A stretch of DNA of 64,000 bases from Pararhodobacter aggregans (GCF_003075525.1 NZ_QDDR01000017.1:1-64000); one strand, 5' to 3'; shown: positions 36,715 to 46,056, numbered from the stretch's first letter. The notes: a model not told the origin generated them from the sequence alone. Numbers and translations: made by a program.

Positions 36715-39107
36715 GTCACTCTCCAGAAATCTTGTCGTTCGCGGTAGTCAGGGCCGACAAGGGCCTCGCCCTTCCCCATGCCGCCAAGGATGGTCACGAG
36801 GGCGCCGAGCGCGCTGAGATCGGCATCGATCACCACAGCACCCCGGTCATCGCGCACGAGCGCCAACCGCGAGGCGGAGCCGACGCCCAGAAGCACATCG
36901 AGTTCCTTGTCGCTGAGGCCGAGCATCGCGTAATCCGCGGCCGAGGCACGGATGTTGGGCAAAAGAACTTGCGTCGGCACGGCTTCCACGATGGTCTTGC
37001 CGGTCCGCGTGCGCTCGAGCTGGCTGGCATATTGGGTCATCATCACGACGACGGCGTTCTGCTTGCGCGCTGTCACCAGCCAGTTCGAAAGCCGCTCCGC
37101 GAAATACGCGTTGTCGAGCGCCTTCCAGGCCTCATCAATGACAATGATAGTGGGCTTGCGGTCCTCGATCACCCGCTCGACCCGGCGGAAGAGATACGAC
37201 AAGACCGCCATGCGTTCCCGCTCGCTCTCGGAATCGAGGATGCCGGTCAGATCAAAGCCTGCGACGTCAGCGTCGGTGCTGCCCCCGATTTGGAACGTGT
37301 CGTCTGTGTTCGCCCCAAAGATCCAGCCGTAGCGGCCCTCAGCCGTCCATTCCTGCATCCGCTCAAACAGATCGCCATCGTCATCGGTCGAGACGAGGAG
37401 CGAGGCAAAGTCCGACCAGTTTCGCAGCCCTGAGTTCCCCGCAGTGGCATTCTGGCGCACGACCTCCTGCAGGCGGTTGGTCTGCACCGGGGTCAGGGGT
37501 CGGTCGCGGCGCTCGAGAAGGCTTGCGAGCCAGTCGGCAAGCCAGGCCTGACCGCGGGCGTCGATTTCCGTCTGCAGCGGGTTCAGACCCGTGGGTCGCC
37601 CTGCCCGCACCGTCGAATAGCTGCCGCCAAGCGCGCGGACCGCCATTTCCATGCCGGCGCGGTAGTCGAACACGAAAAGCCGCGCGCCTGCGCGCCGGGC
37701 CATGGTCATGAGGAAAGCCGCCAGCACGGATTTGCCTGAGCCGGGACGGCCGAGGATCAGGGTGTGGCCACCTGTGGGCTCGCGATCCGGTGCGCCCTGT
37801 TCGTGGAAGTTGAAGCGGAAGCCGCTGCGCTCTGGCGTCGGGAAAAGCGTGATCGGCACGCCCCAGGGCACTTCCCGGCCAGTCTTGCCGAGCGGCGTGC
37901 GGTGGAAGGTCGCGAGATCGGCGAAGTTGTGGTTCGTGATCGCGGCCTTGCGGCTGCGCGCCCCGGTATTCCCTGGATGCTGCGCCATGAAATGCGCCCG
38001 TGCCCCGAAGGCTTCCGAGATCAGGTTGATGCCGGAGGTGGCAGAGATGTTGCGGATTTCGGCCGCGATGTCGTCGAGTGCCGTCTGGGATCGCGCATAG
38101 ACAGCCACCGTCATGTGGTGCTCGCCGAAGATCAGGCGTTTGGATTCCAGATCGTCCTGCGCGAGTTCCAGCTCCTGCGCGAGGCTGACGGCCCCGTCAT
38201 TGGCCGCCTGCATCAGGCGCAACTGCCGCTTGATCCGGCCTGCCATGATGTTTGCGTTGATCGGCACGAAAGAATGCGTGACCACCATATCGACGGGCAG
38301 GTTCAGCTCGTCGAGCATCAGGCTGTCCGTCTTGGCGGGATAGTTCTTCACCGCGAAGATCGCGCCGAGCTTGTCGCCCACAGCGCCGTCGGAGAGCGCG
38401 ATGGTCGTGCCGCGGAAGGTGACGCGGGTATTGGCGACATCCTCGGCGATCACCCCGAGGCGCGATCGCGGGAAGAGCGGATGCTCCTCGCCGGTGTTCA
38501 GAGATCCGAGAAAGCCCAGAAGCTCGCCGCTGCTGGCGGCAAGCAGCCGGGGTTTCAGTTCATCGAAGGACGACAGCAGAAACCCCACGACCTCGTCGAG
38601 CTTGCGCAGACGCCGTGTCGTGTCGGCAGCATTCCAGGCACGGGACGCCCCCAGACCGAAGGGCAGACGGCTGCCTGTCTCGGGGCGCTTCAGGACCGTC
38701 AGGGTCAGCGTCTTGTCGCGGAGGCCAGATTGAGCCAGATGCGCGCGCCAGCGTTGATCGACGGCGGCAGCGAACCCTTCGCCCGGAATGGGCGGCAGTG
38801 ACACGTCGACCGCTTTCGAGACTTTGTGCAGGTAGAAGGAGAACTCGGTCCCGACCTGCGCGACGATCCCGGCGAGAAGCCCGCCGATCCGGTCGAGATG
38901 CGCATCCTCGCTCGTGGTGCTGTTCACTCCTTCGAGCCGGATGCATTGCATCAGCTCGTTCCCGCGGGTCCGAATCGTCCGGTCGGTCACGAGGCTGACG
39001 TAAGGCAGCATCGACGAGAGCCGCTTCTCGCCCTTGACCCAAGCGGGCAGCGCGGTCAGCGGATCGAGGGCGTCTGCGACGTCATCGGCAACTCCATCAC
39101 GGGGCAT
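36711..39107 (-). CDS. virB4: VirB4 secretion ATPase
   Basis: The 798-residue ATPase, essential for pilus biogenesis and substrate transfer, has an N-terminal CagE/TrbE-like half and a C-terminal motor with Walker A GRPGSGKS at 453-460 and Walker B IIVIDEAW near 640. No VirB3 fusion is present; virB3 is separate and its end overlaps the virB4 start by 11 nt. The length is normal for the family. Confidence 0.96.
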   Translation of the reverse strand: MPRDGVADDVADALDPLTALPAWVKGEKRLSSMLPYVSLVTDRTIRTRGNELMQCIRLEGVNSTTSEDAHLDRIGGLLAGIVAQVGTEFSFYLHKVSKAVDVSLPPIPGEGFAAAVDQRWRAHLAQSGLRDKTLTLTVLKRPETGSRLPFGLGASRAWNAADTTRRLRKLDEVVGFLLSSFDELKPRLLAASSGELLGFLGSLNTGEEHPLFPRSRLGVIAEDVANTRVTFRGTTIALSDGAVGDKLGAIFAVKNYPAKTDSLMLDELNLPVDMVVTHSFVPINANIMAGRIKRQLRLMQAANDGAVSLAQELELAQDDLESKRLIFGEHHMTVAVYARSQTALDDIAAEIRNISATSGINLISEAFGARAHFMAQHPGNTGARSRKAAITNHNFADLATFHRTPLGKTGREVPWGVPITLFPTPERSGFRFNFHEQGAPDREPTGGHTLILGRPGSGKSVLAAFLMTMARRAGARLFVFDYRAGMEMAVRALGGSYSTVRAGRPTGLNPLQTEIDARGQAWLADWLASLLERRDRPLTPVQTNRLQEVVRQNATAGNSGLRNWSDFASLLVSTDDDGDLFERMQEWTAEGRYGWIFGANTDDTFQIGGSTDADVAGFDLTGILDSESERERMAVLSYLFRRVERVIEDRKPTIIVIDEAWKALDNAYFAERLSNWLVTARKQNAVVVMMTQYASQLERTRTGKTIVEAVPTQVLLPNIRASAADYAMLGLSDKELDVLLGVGSASRLALVRDDRGAVVIDADLSALGALVTILGGMGKGEALVGPDYRERQDFWRVT

Positions 39108-39375
39108 AGCTGTCGCCCCCGTGAAGCTTGCGGTTCGCCGTGGGCGGGGTTTCCTGCAAGGTGATGACCAGGACGTCGAGGAAGTTCGGATCCCAGTCCG
39201 CGGCTTTCCAAAGCGCCGGCCAGGCCAGCCCCGCGAAGACGGCCACCACCCAGCTCTGGACCCAGAGGAACAGGAGCGTCGAGCCGAAGAGCCAGACCAT
39301 GGCGTACATGATCGGCAAGCCCATCAGCTTGGGCGGCCTGAGAAGGCCGATGAACACGCGGGACTGGTCGGACAT
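39097..39375 (-). CDS. virB3: VirB3 inner-membrane protein
   Basis: The 92-residue protein has the VirB3 opening (VFIGLLRPPKLMGLPIMYAM), two membrane helices (about 20-60) and a short cytoplasmic end. It works with VirB4 at the channel base. It lies 9 nt after virB2 and overlaps virB4. Confidence 0.9.
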   Translation of the reverse strand: MSDQSRVFIGLLRPPKLMGLPIMYAMVWLFGSTLLFLWVQSWVVAVFAGLAWPALWKAADWDPNFLDVLVITLQETPPTANRKLHGGDSYAP

Positions 39376-39384
39376 GGGTGATTC

Positions 39385-39675
39385 TCAGGTCGTCCAGATG
39401 GCGGCGACGATGGTGGGTGCCGCGGCGATGCCCGCGATCGCGACCACGACCCAAAGTGCCTGACGGAAATCGAGGATGCCGAAGAGCCAGGAGAGGAACA
39501 CGCCGATCAGCGCGAGCGTGCCGATCACGATGCCCAACGGGCCGGTGATCGCATCGACGATGCCCTGCAGAAGCGTCTGTACGGGCGATAGGTCGATGCT
39601 TTGTGCCAGTGCGGGGCTGGCCAGCACGATCAGGGCCATCGCGCCGAGCGCGACAAGGGAAGATTTGGACGTCAC
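39385..39675 (-). CDS. virB2: VirB2/TrbC pilin
   Basis: The 96-residue propilin has a long signal (about 1-25, ending ALAQ) and two hydrophobic helices separated by a short polar loop (LFGILDFRQ), the VirB2 layout. Mature subunits form the conjugative pilus. GTG 39675 is the start: AGGAG lies 7 nt upstream, and it overlaps the virB1 stop as GTGA. Confidence 0.9.
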   Translation of the reverse strand: MTSKSSLVALGAMALIVLASPALAQSIDLSPVQTLLQGIVDAITGPLGIVIGTLALIGVFLSWLFGILDFRQALWVVVAIAGIAAAPTIVAAIWTT

Positions 39676-40442
39676 GACAGGTCTCCTCTCAGCCGCTGGA
39701 ACACGGCTGTCACACGGGCCACATGGCCTTGGGTTTCTTGAAATGGGGGAATGCCGCCATGGCGGGTGACCGCATGGGGACCGGCATTGTAGGCCGCAAG
39801 CGCCAGCGCGGGATCGCCGAACTGCTCGAGCATCATCAGCAGGTAACGGGCCGAGCCGTCGAGGTTCTGGGCGACGTCATGGGGATCGACGCCAAGATCG
39901 CGCGCGGTGTCGGGCATCAGCTGGCCGAGCCCGATGGCTCCAACCGGGCTCAGCGCATGCGGGTTATAGGCGCTCTCGACCTCGATATTGGCGCGGTAGA
40001 ACAGCGCCCAATCGATGACCGACAGGCCCGCCTGACGCAGAGCGTCATGGCTGCCGTAGCGCAGCGCGGTGGTCTCGATGGCGTGGAGGATTTCGGGGGA
40101 GGCGCGGACCGCGCGTGGGGCGACCGCTGCTGCAGCCGTCACATCGCTCAGGGGATCATCATCCCCGCGGGACTGCGGTGCTGCAAAAAGAAAGAGGCGA
40201 TCTGGGAGGGGCCCATTCCGGGCATCGTCGTCGCCGGTGAACGAGCGCAAGGTGCTCGTGGTATCAGTTGTGTCGATCAGTCGGCCATCGGGGCTGACCT
40301 GGAAGATGAAACCGTCGGCAAGGGCCGGGGGTGCTGAACAAACACCTGTACCCAATGCAACAACGAGCGCAAATGCGCGGTCAGTTGTCCTTGACCAGAA
40401 CCGGGCCGGTTCGTGGTTCGGGCGTGCGCCCGGGTGCTGCAT
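39672..40442 (-). CDS. virB1: VirB1 lytic transglycosylase
   Basis: The product of about 256 residues has a hydrophobic export segment ([20 protein letters not shown]) and an SLT domain: [20 protein letters not shown] with catalytic Glu, then LGQLMPDTA and [12 protein letters not shown]. It digests peptidoglycan locally during channel assembly. ATG 40442 is the best ATG but has a weak ribosome site and overlaps the preceding gene by 62 nt; an internal TTG nearer the signal is possible. Confidence 0.85.
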   Translation of the reverse strand: MQHPGARPNHEPARFWSRTTDRAFALVVALGTGVCSAPPALADGFIFQVSPDGRLIDTTDTTSTLRSFTGDDDARNGPLPDRLFLFAAPQSRGDDDPLSDVTAAAAVAPRAVRASPEILHAIETTALRYGSHDALRQAGLSVIDWALFYRANIEVESAYNPHALSPVGAIGLGQLMPDTARDLGVDPHDVAQNLDGSARYLLMMLEQFGDPALALAAYNAGPHAVTRHGGIPPFQETQGHVARVTAVFQRLRGDLS

Positions 40443-40740
40443 GGCGCTCGCGGGCGCCTTCGATGAGCGGGATGCTGGCGGTCGTGCAGCCCATGTCGGC
40501 AAGGAAGCTGACAAGTCCGACAATCGTCTTGAACTCGCGAACCTTGAGATAGCTACGGCTCGTGACGAGCATCTTGTCGTCACGCCCGTCTTCAGCAACG
40601 GCACGGATGACCCATGTGCCGTACCAACTGTTATGGCGCTTCTCAGCTCCATCCTTGCAGACCACCTCAATGAGGTAGCCCTCGGCGAGCAAGCCGCGCA
40701 GTCCGTCTTCTGTAACCACATTCGGGGCTTCTTCTATCAT
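40381..40740 (-). CDS. Hypothetical protein at the head of the virB operon
   Basis: The 119-residue soluble protein has an N-terminal α/β domain ([49 protein letters not shown]) and a Pro/Arg-rich tail. ATG 40740 is preceded by AAGGGAAGG. It is the first gene of the minus-strand virB run and probably carries the operon promoter upstream in the 40741-40934 gap. I do not recognise its family; a regulatory or assembly role is a guess. Confidence 0.6.
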   Translation of the reverse strand: MIEEAPNVVTEDGLRGLLAEGYLIEVVCKDGAEKRHNSWYGTWVIRAVAEDGRDDKMLVTSRSYLKVREFKTIVGLVSFLADMGCTTASIPLIEGARERHAAPGRTPEPRTGPVLVKDN

Positions 40741-40934
40741 GGCCTTCCCTTGGGTCCTTGTTCTGCCTGGGTGCAGTATCAGGCCCACGGGGTCGCAACA
40801 CCGTGAGCGATACAAAACAACATTAATGATAGCAAGACAATAATAACGTGTTGACGAAGTTCGCCTTGCTCCGATAACGGTGATAGCCGACAGAATGATA
40901 ATCTTAAAGGCGGCAAAGGAGTTTTGCCCTGCGG

Positions 40935-41213
40935 TTGTTTATTGCGCGCAACGCACCGTTGCTGTTCGCGTTCCTGCTTGGAAGCATGCCGATAGCCGCG
41001 GCAGCAGATTGCGTACCTCCCGAACGACCGTTCTTGCCTCAGTCGCGAGAAGACATTCGTGCCTATGCCGATCTGCTGCGTTCTGATTTCGAGGGCTACA
41101 TTGCCGACATTCAGGAATACTTCCGCTGTCTTGATGCCGAGCGCCAACGGGCGTTTCAGGAGGCGCGCGAGGTCAGTGAAGACTATGGAAGACTGATCGA
41201 GCTATTGGACTGA
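40935..41213 (+). CDS. Small exported protein
   Basis: The 92-residue product has a signal peptide (LLFAFLLGSMPIAAAADC) and a charged helical mature part with two Cys (ADCVPPERPF and FRCLDAERQR). TTG 40935 is the annotated start but lies 13 nt after AAAGGAG; a CTG at 40929 would have ideal 7-nt spacing. It is divergent from the virB operon. It may be an entry-exclusion or envelope protein, but the sequence does not show this. Confidence 0.55.
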   Translation: MFIARNAPLLFAFLLGSMPIAAAADCVPPERPFLPQSREDIRAYADLLRSDFEGYIADIQEYFRCLDAERQRAFQEAREVSEDYGRLIELLD

Positions 41214-41227
41214 GCAACCGCATGGGC

Positions 41228-41548
41228 TTAACCGCCGTCGAGATCCTCGTAGTAGACGAGTGCGGGCATGTTGCGGCGCTGATGCACGATGCGCAGGATG
41301 ACTGCCGCGCCATCCGCCGCATCGAGCCGCTTGTAGAAGATCACGTGTCGCTGGCAATTGACGGACCGCATCCCCGGGACAAAGAGACTCCTGTCCCGGC
41401 CCGCGTCGGGATCCCCAGTGATCCGCTCGAAGGCGGTGACCAACTGGCGGTAATAGACGAGCCATTGGTCCCTGCCCCATGTTTCGACGGTGTAGGTGCG
41501 TATCTCTTCAAGGTCGGACTTGGCCTGTCCGGAAAGCCGAATCGTCAT
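41228..41548 (-). CDS. parE: ParE/RelE-family toxin
   Basis: The 106-residue toxin has the ParE pattern: an N-terminal helix pair (LSGQAKSDLEEIRTYTVETW), then β-strands with the conserved core GMRSVNCQRHVIFYKR and VILRIVHQRRN. ParE toxins inhibit gyrase; RelE relatives cut mRNA, and which applies is not visible. It is downstream of its antitoxin by 5 nt. Confidence 0.88.
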   Translation of the reverse strand: MTIRLSGQAKSDLEEIRTYTVETWGRDQWLVYYRQLVTAFERITGDPDAGRDRSLFVPGMRSVNCQRHVIFYKRLDAADGAAVILRIVHQRRNMPALVYYEDLDGG

Positions 41549-41553
41549 TCGGG

Positions 41554-41796
41554 TCAGCGATCAAACGCATCCGGTTCGAAGGCTTGGGCATCGAACTCGG
41601 CGAAATCCCCATTCTCGGCCAGGGTGGCTGCCATCTCGAGATCGGCCTTGAGGGCATAGAACTGCCGCGCGCCATCCTTCTCCATCAGCATCCTTACGCC
41701 GGCGCGCACGACTTCGCTCAGATTGGCGTAGGCGCCGGACTCGATCTGCGCCTGCACATATTTCTGCATCGGTTCGGTCAGGTGGACGTTTGGCAT
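41554..41796 (-). CDS. parD: ParD-family antitoxin
   Basis: The 80-residue ribbon-helix-helix antitoxin has the ParD signature YVQAQIESGAYANLSEVVRA followed by an acidic, flexible C-terminus (ENGDFAEFDAQAFEPDAF) that would wrap the toxin. TAGGAGA lies 5 nt before the ATG. It should repress its own promoter through the palindrome at 41822-41832. Confidence 0.9.
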   Translation of the reverse strand: MPNVHLTEPMQKYVQAQIESGAYANLSEVVRAGVRMLMEKDGARQFYALKADLEMAATLAENGDFAEFDAQAFEPDAFDR

Positions 41797-41821
41797 CAGA
41801 CTCTCCTATCCATGCTCAATC

Positions 41822-41832
41822 GTATCAGATAC
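41822..41832. promoter_or_regulatory. parDE operator candidate
   Basis: GTATC-a-GATAC is an 11-bp perfect palindrome 26 bp upstream of parD. It is suited to a ribbon-helix-helix repressor dimer. Position and symmetry are the only evidence. Confidence 0.45.
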
Positions 41833-42269
41833 TGCCATAAATCTTCAAGCGCATGTTCGATCCCAACATAGGCCACAACACAGGATCGTTGCTCCACCCG
41901 CCCTTCCGTTCCCGGATTCCAGCCGGAGAACCGGGCTCGACAGTTTTCCGACACTGCCCTTCCCGGGACCATGGGCGCTGCGACACGCCGTTTGACGGGC
42001 TCATGCGGTCTGTTCTTCCGTGACCGGTTTCGTGGCCGTATTGGAACGCCATATTTTCTTTTTGTAACAGTTGTTTGTTTGGCAATGGACGTGAAAGGAG
42101 GCCGCAATTTTGGCCGCTTCCAGGACGCCTCAAGAGCTCAAACCGTCATCAGATCTTGGAAGCCGTCACGCGACACAAGCGAACAATCGCAAGTCGCCAT
42201 CAATCAAATCGCCTTGCTATCGGTAATGTTGTTTCGTGTCGCTGCACCATTATAGATGGAGTCGGCATC
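41833..42269. other. Gap of 437 bp without a recognised gene
   Basis: Open frames exist on both strands but none has a good ribosome site or a recognisable protein pattern. The right part, from about 42060, is AT-richer and includes AAAGGAGG near 42097 without a convincing start codon after it. It probably contains promoters for parDE (left) and for the exported gene at 42270 (right). Confidence 0.5.
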
Positions 42270-42926
42270 ATGAAGCACGTGATCCACGGCGTGGCTACAG
42301 CCACGGCAATAAGCATATCCGGACTAATGGCCTGGTCAGGTCCGGCTCAGGCCTATCAAGTGGACTGTGCGATCCTCCTCTGCCTTGCGGGCGGTTGGCC
42401 GACATCGGCGCCATGCACCCATGCAAGAGCCGTTTTCGTCCGCAGGATCACACCTTGGCCGATCGAGCCACCCTTGCAGATATGGCGCTGCCCGATGGGG
42501 GCGTCGCTCAATGCTCCTGCTCCTCTGTCGCCGATGGAACGTCTTTACGATATCGCCTACCTGAACGCGCCTCAGGTCAGCGTGCCGCAAGATCCGCTGC
42601 CACTGGTCCGGATCCAGGATGAAGAGCAAGCCGATATCGACATCTCGGGAGATGCCTTCGACTTCGTCCGCAGTATCCGAGTGTTTCACATCCAGTTCAG
42701 CCAAGGCGAAACCCGTGACGGTGAATACTTCACCTCCGACTCCACACGCCTCGGCTCCTATGGCGTCCAGGGAGACTATCGCTGGACCCGATCCAGCGTC
42801 GCCCAAGTTCCCCCCGCCTCAGAACTACCTCACACCGGGCGCTGCAACAGGGTGAGCTATCGCTCGGTCTTCGTCGACTGGCGCGATCATGAGGGAAACT
42901 ACGGCTTCGAAGAAGTCAGCTACTGA
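42270..42926 (+). CDS. Exported protein resembling TrbM-type conjugation proteins
   Basis: The 218-residue product has a signal peptide (ATAISISGLMAWSGPAQA) and then a Cys-containing segment DCAILLCLAGGWPTSAPCTHA with RRITPWPIEPPLQIWRCP, which resembles the TrbM/T4SS-associated family of small exported proteins. The C-terminal 110 residues are β-rich (IRVFHIQFSQ, YRWTRSS). It is on the plus strand near the virB operon, and a conjugation role is likely but unproven. ATG 42270 is chosen because it begins the signal peptide. Confidence 0.65.
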   Translation: MKHVIHGVATATAISISGLMAWSGPAQAYQVDCAILLCLAGGWPTSAPCTHARAVFVRRITPWPIEPPLQIWRCPMGASLNAPAPLSPMERLYDIAYLNAPQVSVPQDPLPLVRIQDEEQADIDISGDAFDFVRSIRVFHIQFSQGETRDGEYFTSDSTRLGSYGVQGDYRWTRSSVAQVPPASELPHTGRCNRVSYRSVFVDWRDHEGNYGFEEVSY

Positions 42927-43169
42927 GTAGGCGCGTGCCTGCATCTGGTCGGCTCGCAGCCTATATCATCTTGCACCGGAGACTGTGCACCGAACCCGAA
43001 AAGGGAAACGACGCCAGACCGTAAAGCCTAACGCCGCGCTAGAAAATCCCGTGAACAAGGATCTTATAGCGCATTGTTCGACCCTCTGCAACCGGCAAAG
43101 TTGTTTTGCTGGCAAGAATGTTGTTTGCTTGCGACGTGGCGTCGTCTCTCTGCCTAGGAGACATTGACC

Positions 43170-44012
43170 ATGGAACCCACTACGGGCCTGATCCTGCGAC
43201 GGATCACACAGACAGAGCTATCCGTTTCCGCCCATAAGCTCGCGACCGTCATCCTCGACGCCATCGCCTGGAAGGAGGGCTACAACGGATTGCCGCGCGG
43301 GACGGCCGCGTTCACCCTCGCCGATCTCGCGTCGAAGATGGGCATCTCACGTCAATACCTCACCGTTTTGCTAGCTGAGCTGGAAGCGTCCAAACTGGAG
43401 CTGAGGCGTGAAAAGCCCAACGGCAAATTCGCGCCCTGGCTGTTCCGCTTCGCGGCCTTTGAAACAGACCGCAAAGATCAGGATGCCGAGTCAGGCACAG
43501 ATGACACTTCACTATCTGGAGAGAAAGATAACAAAACTATATTCTCTGGACAGATCACTATTTCTGCAAGATCAAACGTCTTCCAGACCTGTTGGGCCGA
43601 ACTGATCAAGGCTGCAAAGAAGGCCCTGCCTTGCTGGAACGTCGACACGCAGATGATCTGGGACCGCTTCCTTGCCTTTAACCGGGCGCGCGGGAACCAC
43701 AGAGTTCCGGCAGGCTTCTTACTCGGCTTCATGCGTCGATGGCGAACCTCACCTGGCGCGGCGAACTTACCGGAGTCAGCGCCGGCGCCGGAGCGGGCAA
43801 CCAATCCACGGGAGCCGGAACTATTCAATCAGATCAAGGCGGCGCCGAGTTCAAACCGGCAGTTTCACGCGTCAGACCTGTGTCGGCTCATCGGACAAGC
43901 GGCTTACGAGGCTCGCGTGCTCGATGTCATCCAGCGGTTCGGCTGCCCACGATTCACAGCGACACTTGCCGTGCACGGCCGGGCTGTAATGGCTGGAGAA
44001 ATCACGCGATGA
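43170..44012 (+). CDS. Winged-helix protein, possibly plasmid replication or regulation
   Basis: The 280-residue protein has an N-terminal winged helix (AFTLADLASKMGISRQYLTV LLAEL, about 45-70) and a second conserved region (CWNVDTQMIWDRFLAFNRAR ... PAGFLLGFMRRW). The layout recalls plasmid replication initiators and phage-type DNA-binding proteins, but no family was recognised. TAGGAG lies 9 nt before the ATG. The mid-section codons (43500-43580) are AT-richer than the surroundings, suggesting different ancestry. Confidence 0.6.
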   Translation: MEPTTGLILRRITQTELSVSAHKLATVILDAIAWKEGYNGLPRGTAAFTLADLASKMGISRQYLTVLLAELEASKLELRREKPNGKFAPWLFRFAAFETDRKDQDAESGTDDTSLSGEKDNKTIFSGQITISARSNVFQTCWAELIKAAKKALPCWNVDTQMIWDRFLAFNRARGNHRVPAGFLLGFMRRWRTSPGAANLPESAPAPERATNPREPELFNQIKAAPSSNRQFHASDLCRLIGQAAYEARVLDVIQRFGCPRFTATLAVHGRAVMAGEITR

Positions 44013-44058
44013 CGAAACACTAGCTGGCGCGCCATCCGCTCAGCCCCGGGGGGTAGCG

Positions 44059-45372
44059 TCACGCTATGTCATCGACAAGTCGATCGACGCGCTGATCGAA
44101 GCCCCCCTTGACGGAAGCGAACAGCGCCTCGGGAAACCCGATTGGCATCTCGGCGAACGCGGCAGAAAAGGCCTTTTCAGCTTCCGAGACAATGTCCTCG
44201 AAGATCCGAGCGACCTGTTCCCTGGAGAACCCAGCGGCCAGCCCGGTCTCGAGGAAGTGCCTGCCTAGGATTTCCGAAACCTTGTAGTGACGGCTTTTGC
44301 CCACCCGCATCGCAAGCTTCATGTTCTTGATCTGGATCTGACCGGCATCGAGCGATGGCTGGACTGTCAGAACATCGTAAAGGGGCGTCATCGCAAAGCG
44401 GCCGCCCGGAAAAAGCGCGATGCTGAAGTTCTTCGCATGACCATCGGTCGCGCCGATCAGCCAAAACAAGAGGTTGGCTTTCAGAAAGTTCGCCCGATCT
44501 CGCATCGGCTCGTCGCTGCCTGTCAGCAGGCCGCAGATATCGACGACACCGGGTCCACCTTCGTTCTGGTATTTGCGTGTTGGTGGAACCGACAGCGCCT
44601 GACAACAATCCTCTTGTGGCAGTCGAATCAGCCGTCCGTCGCGCGCTCGAAGCCGGTCGAAACGCGTGATCACTAGCGTTTTGGCATCCGCAAAAGTTGC
44701 AATTTCCGTATGCGCCGCTGGCAGGCCAAAGGCAGCCATCAGCCGCAGGCAGAAGTGTTCGTTCTCGACGCTGTTCGTCAGGTCCATGCCGTTGGGCAGA
44801 GTTCCGATCGGCGGCTTCAGGATATGCGTCGTCGGGGTCGTCCCCAACGGCAGAACCCACTGACCTTCATGAAACAGAAGCGCCGTCTTCTCTTGGGCAC
44901 CTGCGACAGAGATCCGGAAATCCTGCTCGGTTCTGAGGCCAAGGGGCGTGCGTCCAAGATCCTTCAGCATCGCGGCAATCTGATCTTCGCTCAGCGCTTC
45001 CCCCTTCAGCTCGCGACTGTCCCCGGGCTCTTCGCCCTCGGCCAAAAACTGAAGCGCGCCAACACAGTCGCGACCGATCCGGGCCAGTAGGCTATAGGCA
45101 TCCACCCCATCTGCCCCCACGCGTTCCGCCACGCGGCGACGGATGGCGTCGCTGTCAGGCAAAAGGTTCTCGAAGACCGAAATGACCGCAGGGCCGACGT
45201 AGCGCTCCTCGCGAAGCGGCAGAGAACGCGAGATCGGCAATGTGTTGTCCCAGTTCAGCCATTCGGGCGCATAGACGAAAGCAAAGGCTCCGTTAGGCTC
45301 GCGGAAGTACTGCCCGACCTTGCGCTGGTTCATGAAGACATCGAGCGGAGCGTAGATGCGCCGCCGACCCAT
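44059..45372 (-). CDS. hipA: HipA-family serine/threonine kinase toxin
   Basis: The 437-residue protein follows the HipA pattern: an N-terminal subdomain with couple_hipA features (NWDNTLPISRSLPLREERY, VFENLLPDS), a SVAGAQEKTALLF nucleotide-loop motif, and the catalytic LIGATDGHAKNFSI, in which Asp and Asn act on ATP-Mg. HipA phosphorylates tRNA synthetases and induces dormancy. Its ATG shares one base with the hipB TGA. Confidence 0.94.
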   Translation of the reverse strand: MGRRRIYAPLDVFMNQRKVGQYFREPNGAFAFVYAPEWLNWDNTLPISRSLPLREERYVGPAVISVFENLLPDSDAIRRRVAERVGADGVDAYSLLARIGRDCVGALQFLAEGEEPGDSRELKGEALSEDQIAAMLKDLGRTPLGLRTEQDFRISVAGAQEKTALLFHEGQWVLPLGTTPTTHILKPPIGTLPNGMDLTNSVENEHFCLRLMAAFGLPAAHTEIATFADAKTLVITRFDRLRARDGRLIRLPQEDCCQALSVPPTRKYQNEGGPGVVDICGLLTGSDEPMRDRANFLKANLLFWLIGATDGHAKNFSIALFPGGRFAMTPLYDVLTVQPSLDAGQIQIKNMKLAMRVGKSRHYKVSEILGRHFLETGLAAGFSREQVARIFEDIVSEAEKAFSAAFAEMPIGFPEALFASVKGGFDQRVDRLVDDIA

Positions 45373-45623
45373 CAGAAGATATCCTCGAGATCGGCGAGCG
45401 CGATCTTGCTGCGCGGAACAATATGGATTTCCAGATCAAGGGCTGCAAGCAGGTCGAAAATCGTATCGACCTTCGCTCCGCTGGTGCTGGTTTCGATGTT
45501 CGAGACGGTGCGCTGCCAGATGCCCGCGCGAGAGGCCAGTTCGGATTGTGTAAGGCCTCTCGCTTTTCGCGCCTGACGAAGGGCATTGCCAAGATCCTTG
45601 GTCGTGCGGGCGATCTGATCCAT
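45372..45623 (-). CDS. hipB: HipB-family XRE antitoxin
   Basis: The 83-residue product is a lambda-repressor-type helix-turn-helix (LRQARKARGLTQSELASRAG IWQRTVSNIE split motif) with a short C-terminal strand (LEIHIVPRSK) that pairs with HipA. It is the promoter-proximal gene of the pair and should repress through the GATCATA repeats upstream (45649-45707). Confidence 0.92.
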   Translation of the reverse strand: MDQIARTTKDLGNALRQARKARGLTQSELASRAGIWQRTVSNIETSTSGAKVDTIFDLLAALDLEIHIVPRSKIALADLEDIF

Positions 45624-45648
45624 GTTTGCAATCCTTTCCGCGCGATGA

Positions 45649-45707
45649 TGATCTTTGGATCATAGATGGTCAATAGGATGTAGCGATCATAAGCCCACAA
45701 TATGATC
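45649..45707. promoter_or_regulatory. Array of GATCATA boxes upstream of hipBA
   Basis: GATCATA occurs at 45658-45664 and 45685-45691, and its reverse complement TATGATC at 45701-45707. The last two form a perfect 7-bp inverted repeat with a 9-nt spacer. A TGATC-tttg-GATCA dyad lies at 45649-45662. The spacing resembles HipB operator arrays, which cooperate across several sites. Confidence 0.6.
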
Positions 45708-46041
45708 TGGAGGTTATGGTCTCGGTTGATATGTACCCCGTTGCCGCCGCCACCGAGTTCGGCGCACGGTCATACCGCCCCGGCAGCAGCGGAGGTCGGA
45801 CCTGGGCGCGCGACAGCGGCAATGCAGATGCCCCGAGGAAAACCCGGCTCGGGTGGGGCGGTCACATCATCAGAGCCGCTCGAATCCCTGAAACTCGATT
45901 CCGTGCTGCTTCAACGGCTTGGCCGCCGCCGGCCCCATCGGCCCCGCCCCGATCAGGGCGAGCCTCCCCCGCCCAATACCCATGCCGTCCTCCCACTGAC
46001 CTGCCACGGGTCTTTCATCCAGCTGCGACCGGAGCCGGTAG
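45708..46041. other. Gap of 334 bp with gene debris
   Basis: No intact gene is visible. The only protein-like trace is the flavin monooxygenase fragment on the minus strand (45870-45983). The remaining open frames are Pro/Arg-rich readings of GC-rich DNA without ribosome sites. Confidence 0.5.
45870..45983 (-). pseudogene. Remnant of the N-terminus of a flavin-containing monooxygenase
   Basis: The translation GRGRLALIGAGPMGPAAAKP followed by LKQHGIEFQGFERL has the FAD-binding GxGxxG/A Rossmann motif and the following helix of flavin monooxygenases, then stops. About 37 residues of an enzyme of roughly 400-450 remain, with one likely substituted residue (GP for GL/GI after GPM). It is a relic left by rearrangement. 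Confidence 0.45.
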
Positions 46042-46056
46042 CACGAAGACCCCGAG

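Noticed and set aside
41796-42133. Two overlapping minus-strand frames upstream of parD
   Set aside because: No ribosome site, no recognisable domain and low-complexity Arg/Gly/Pro content.
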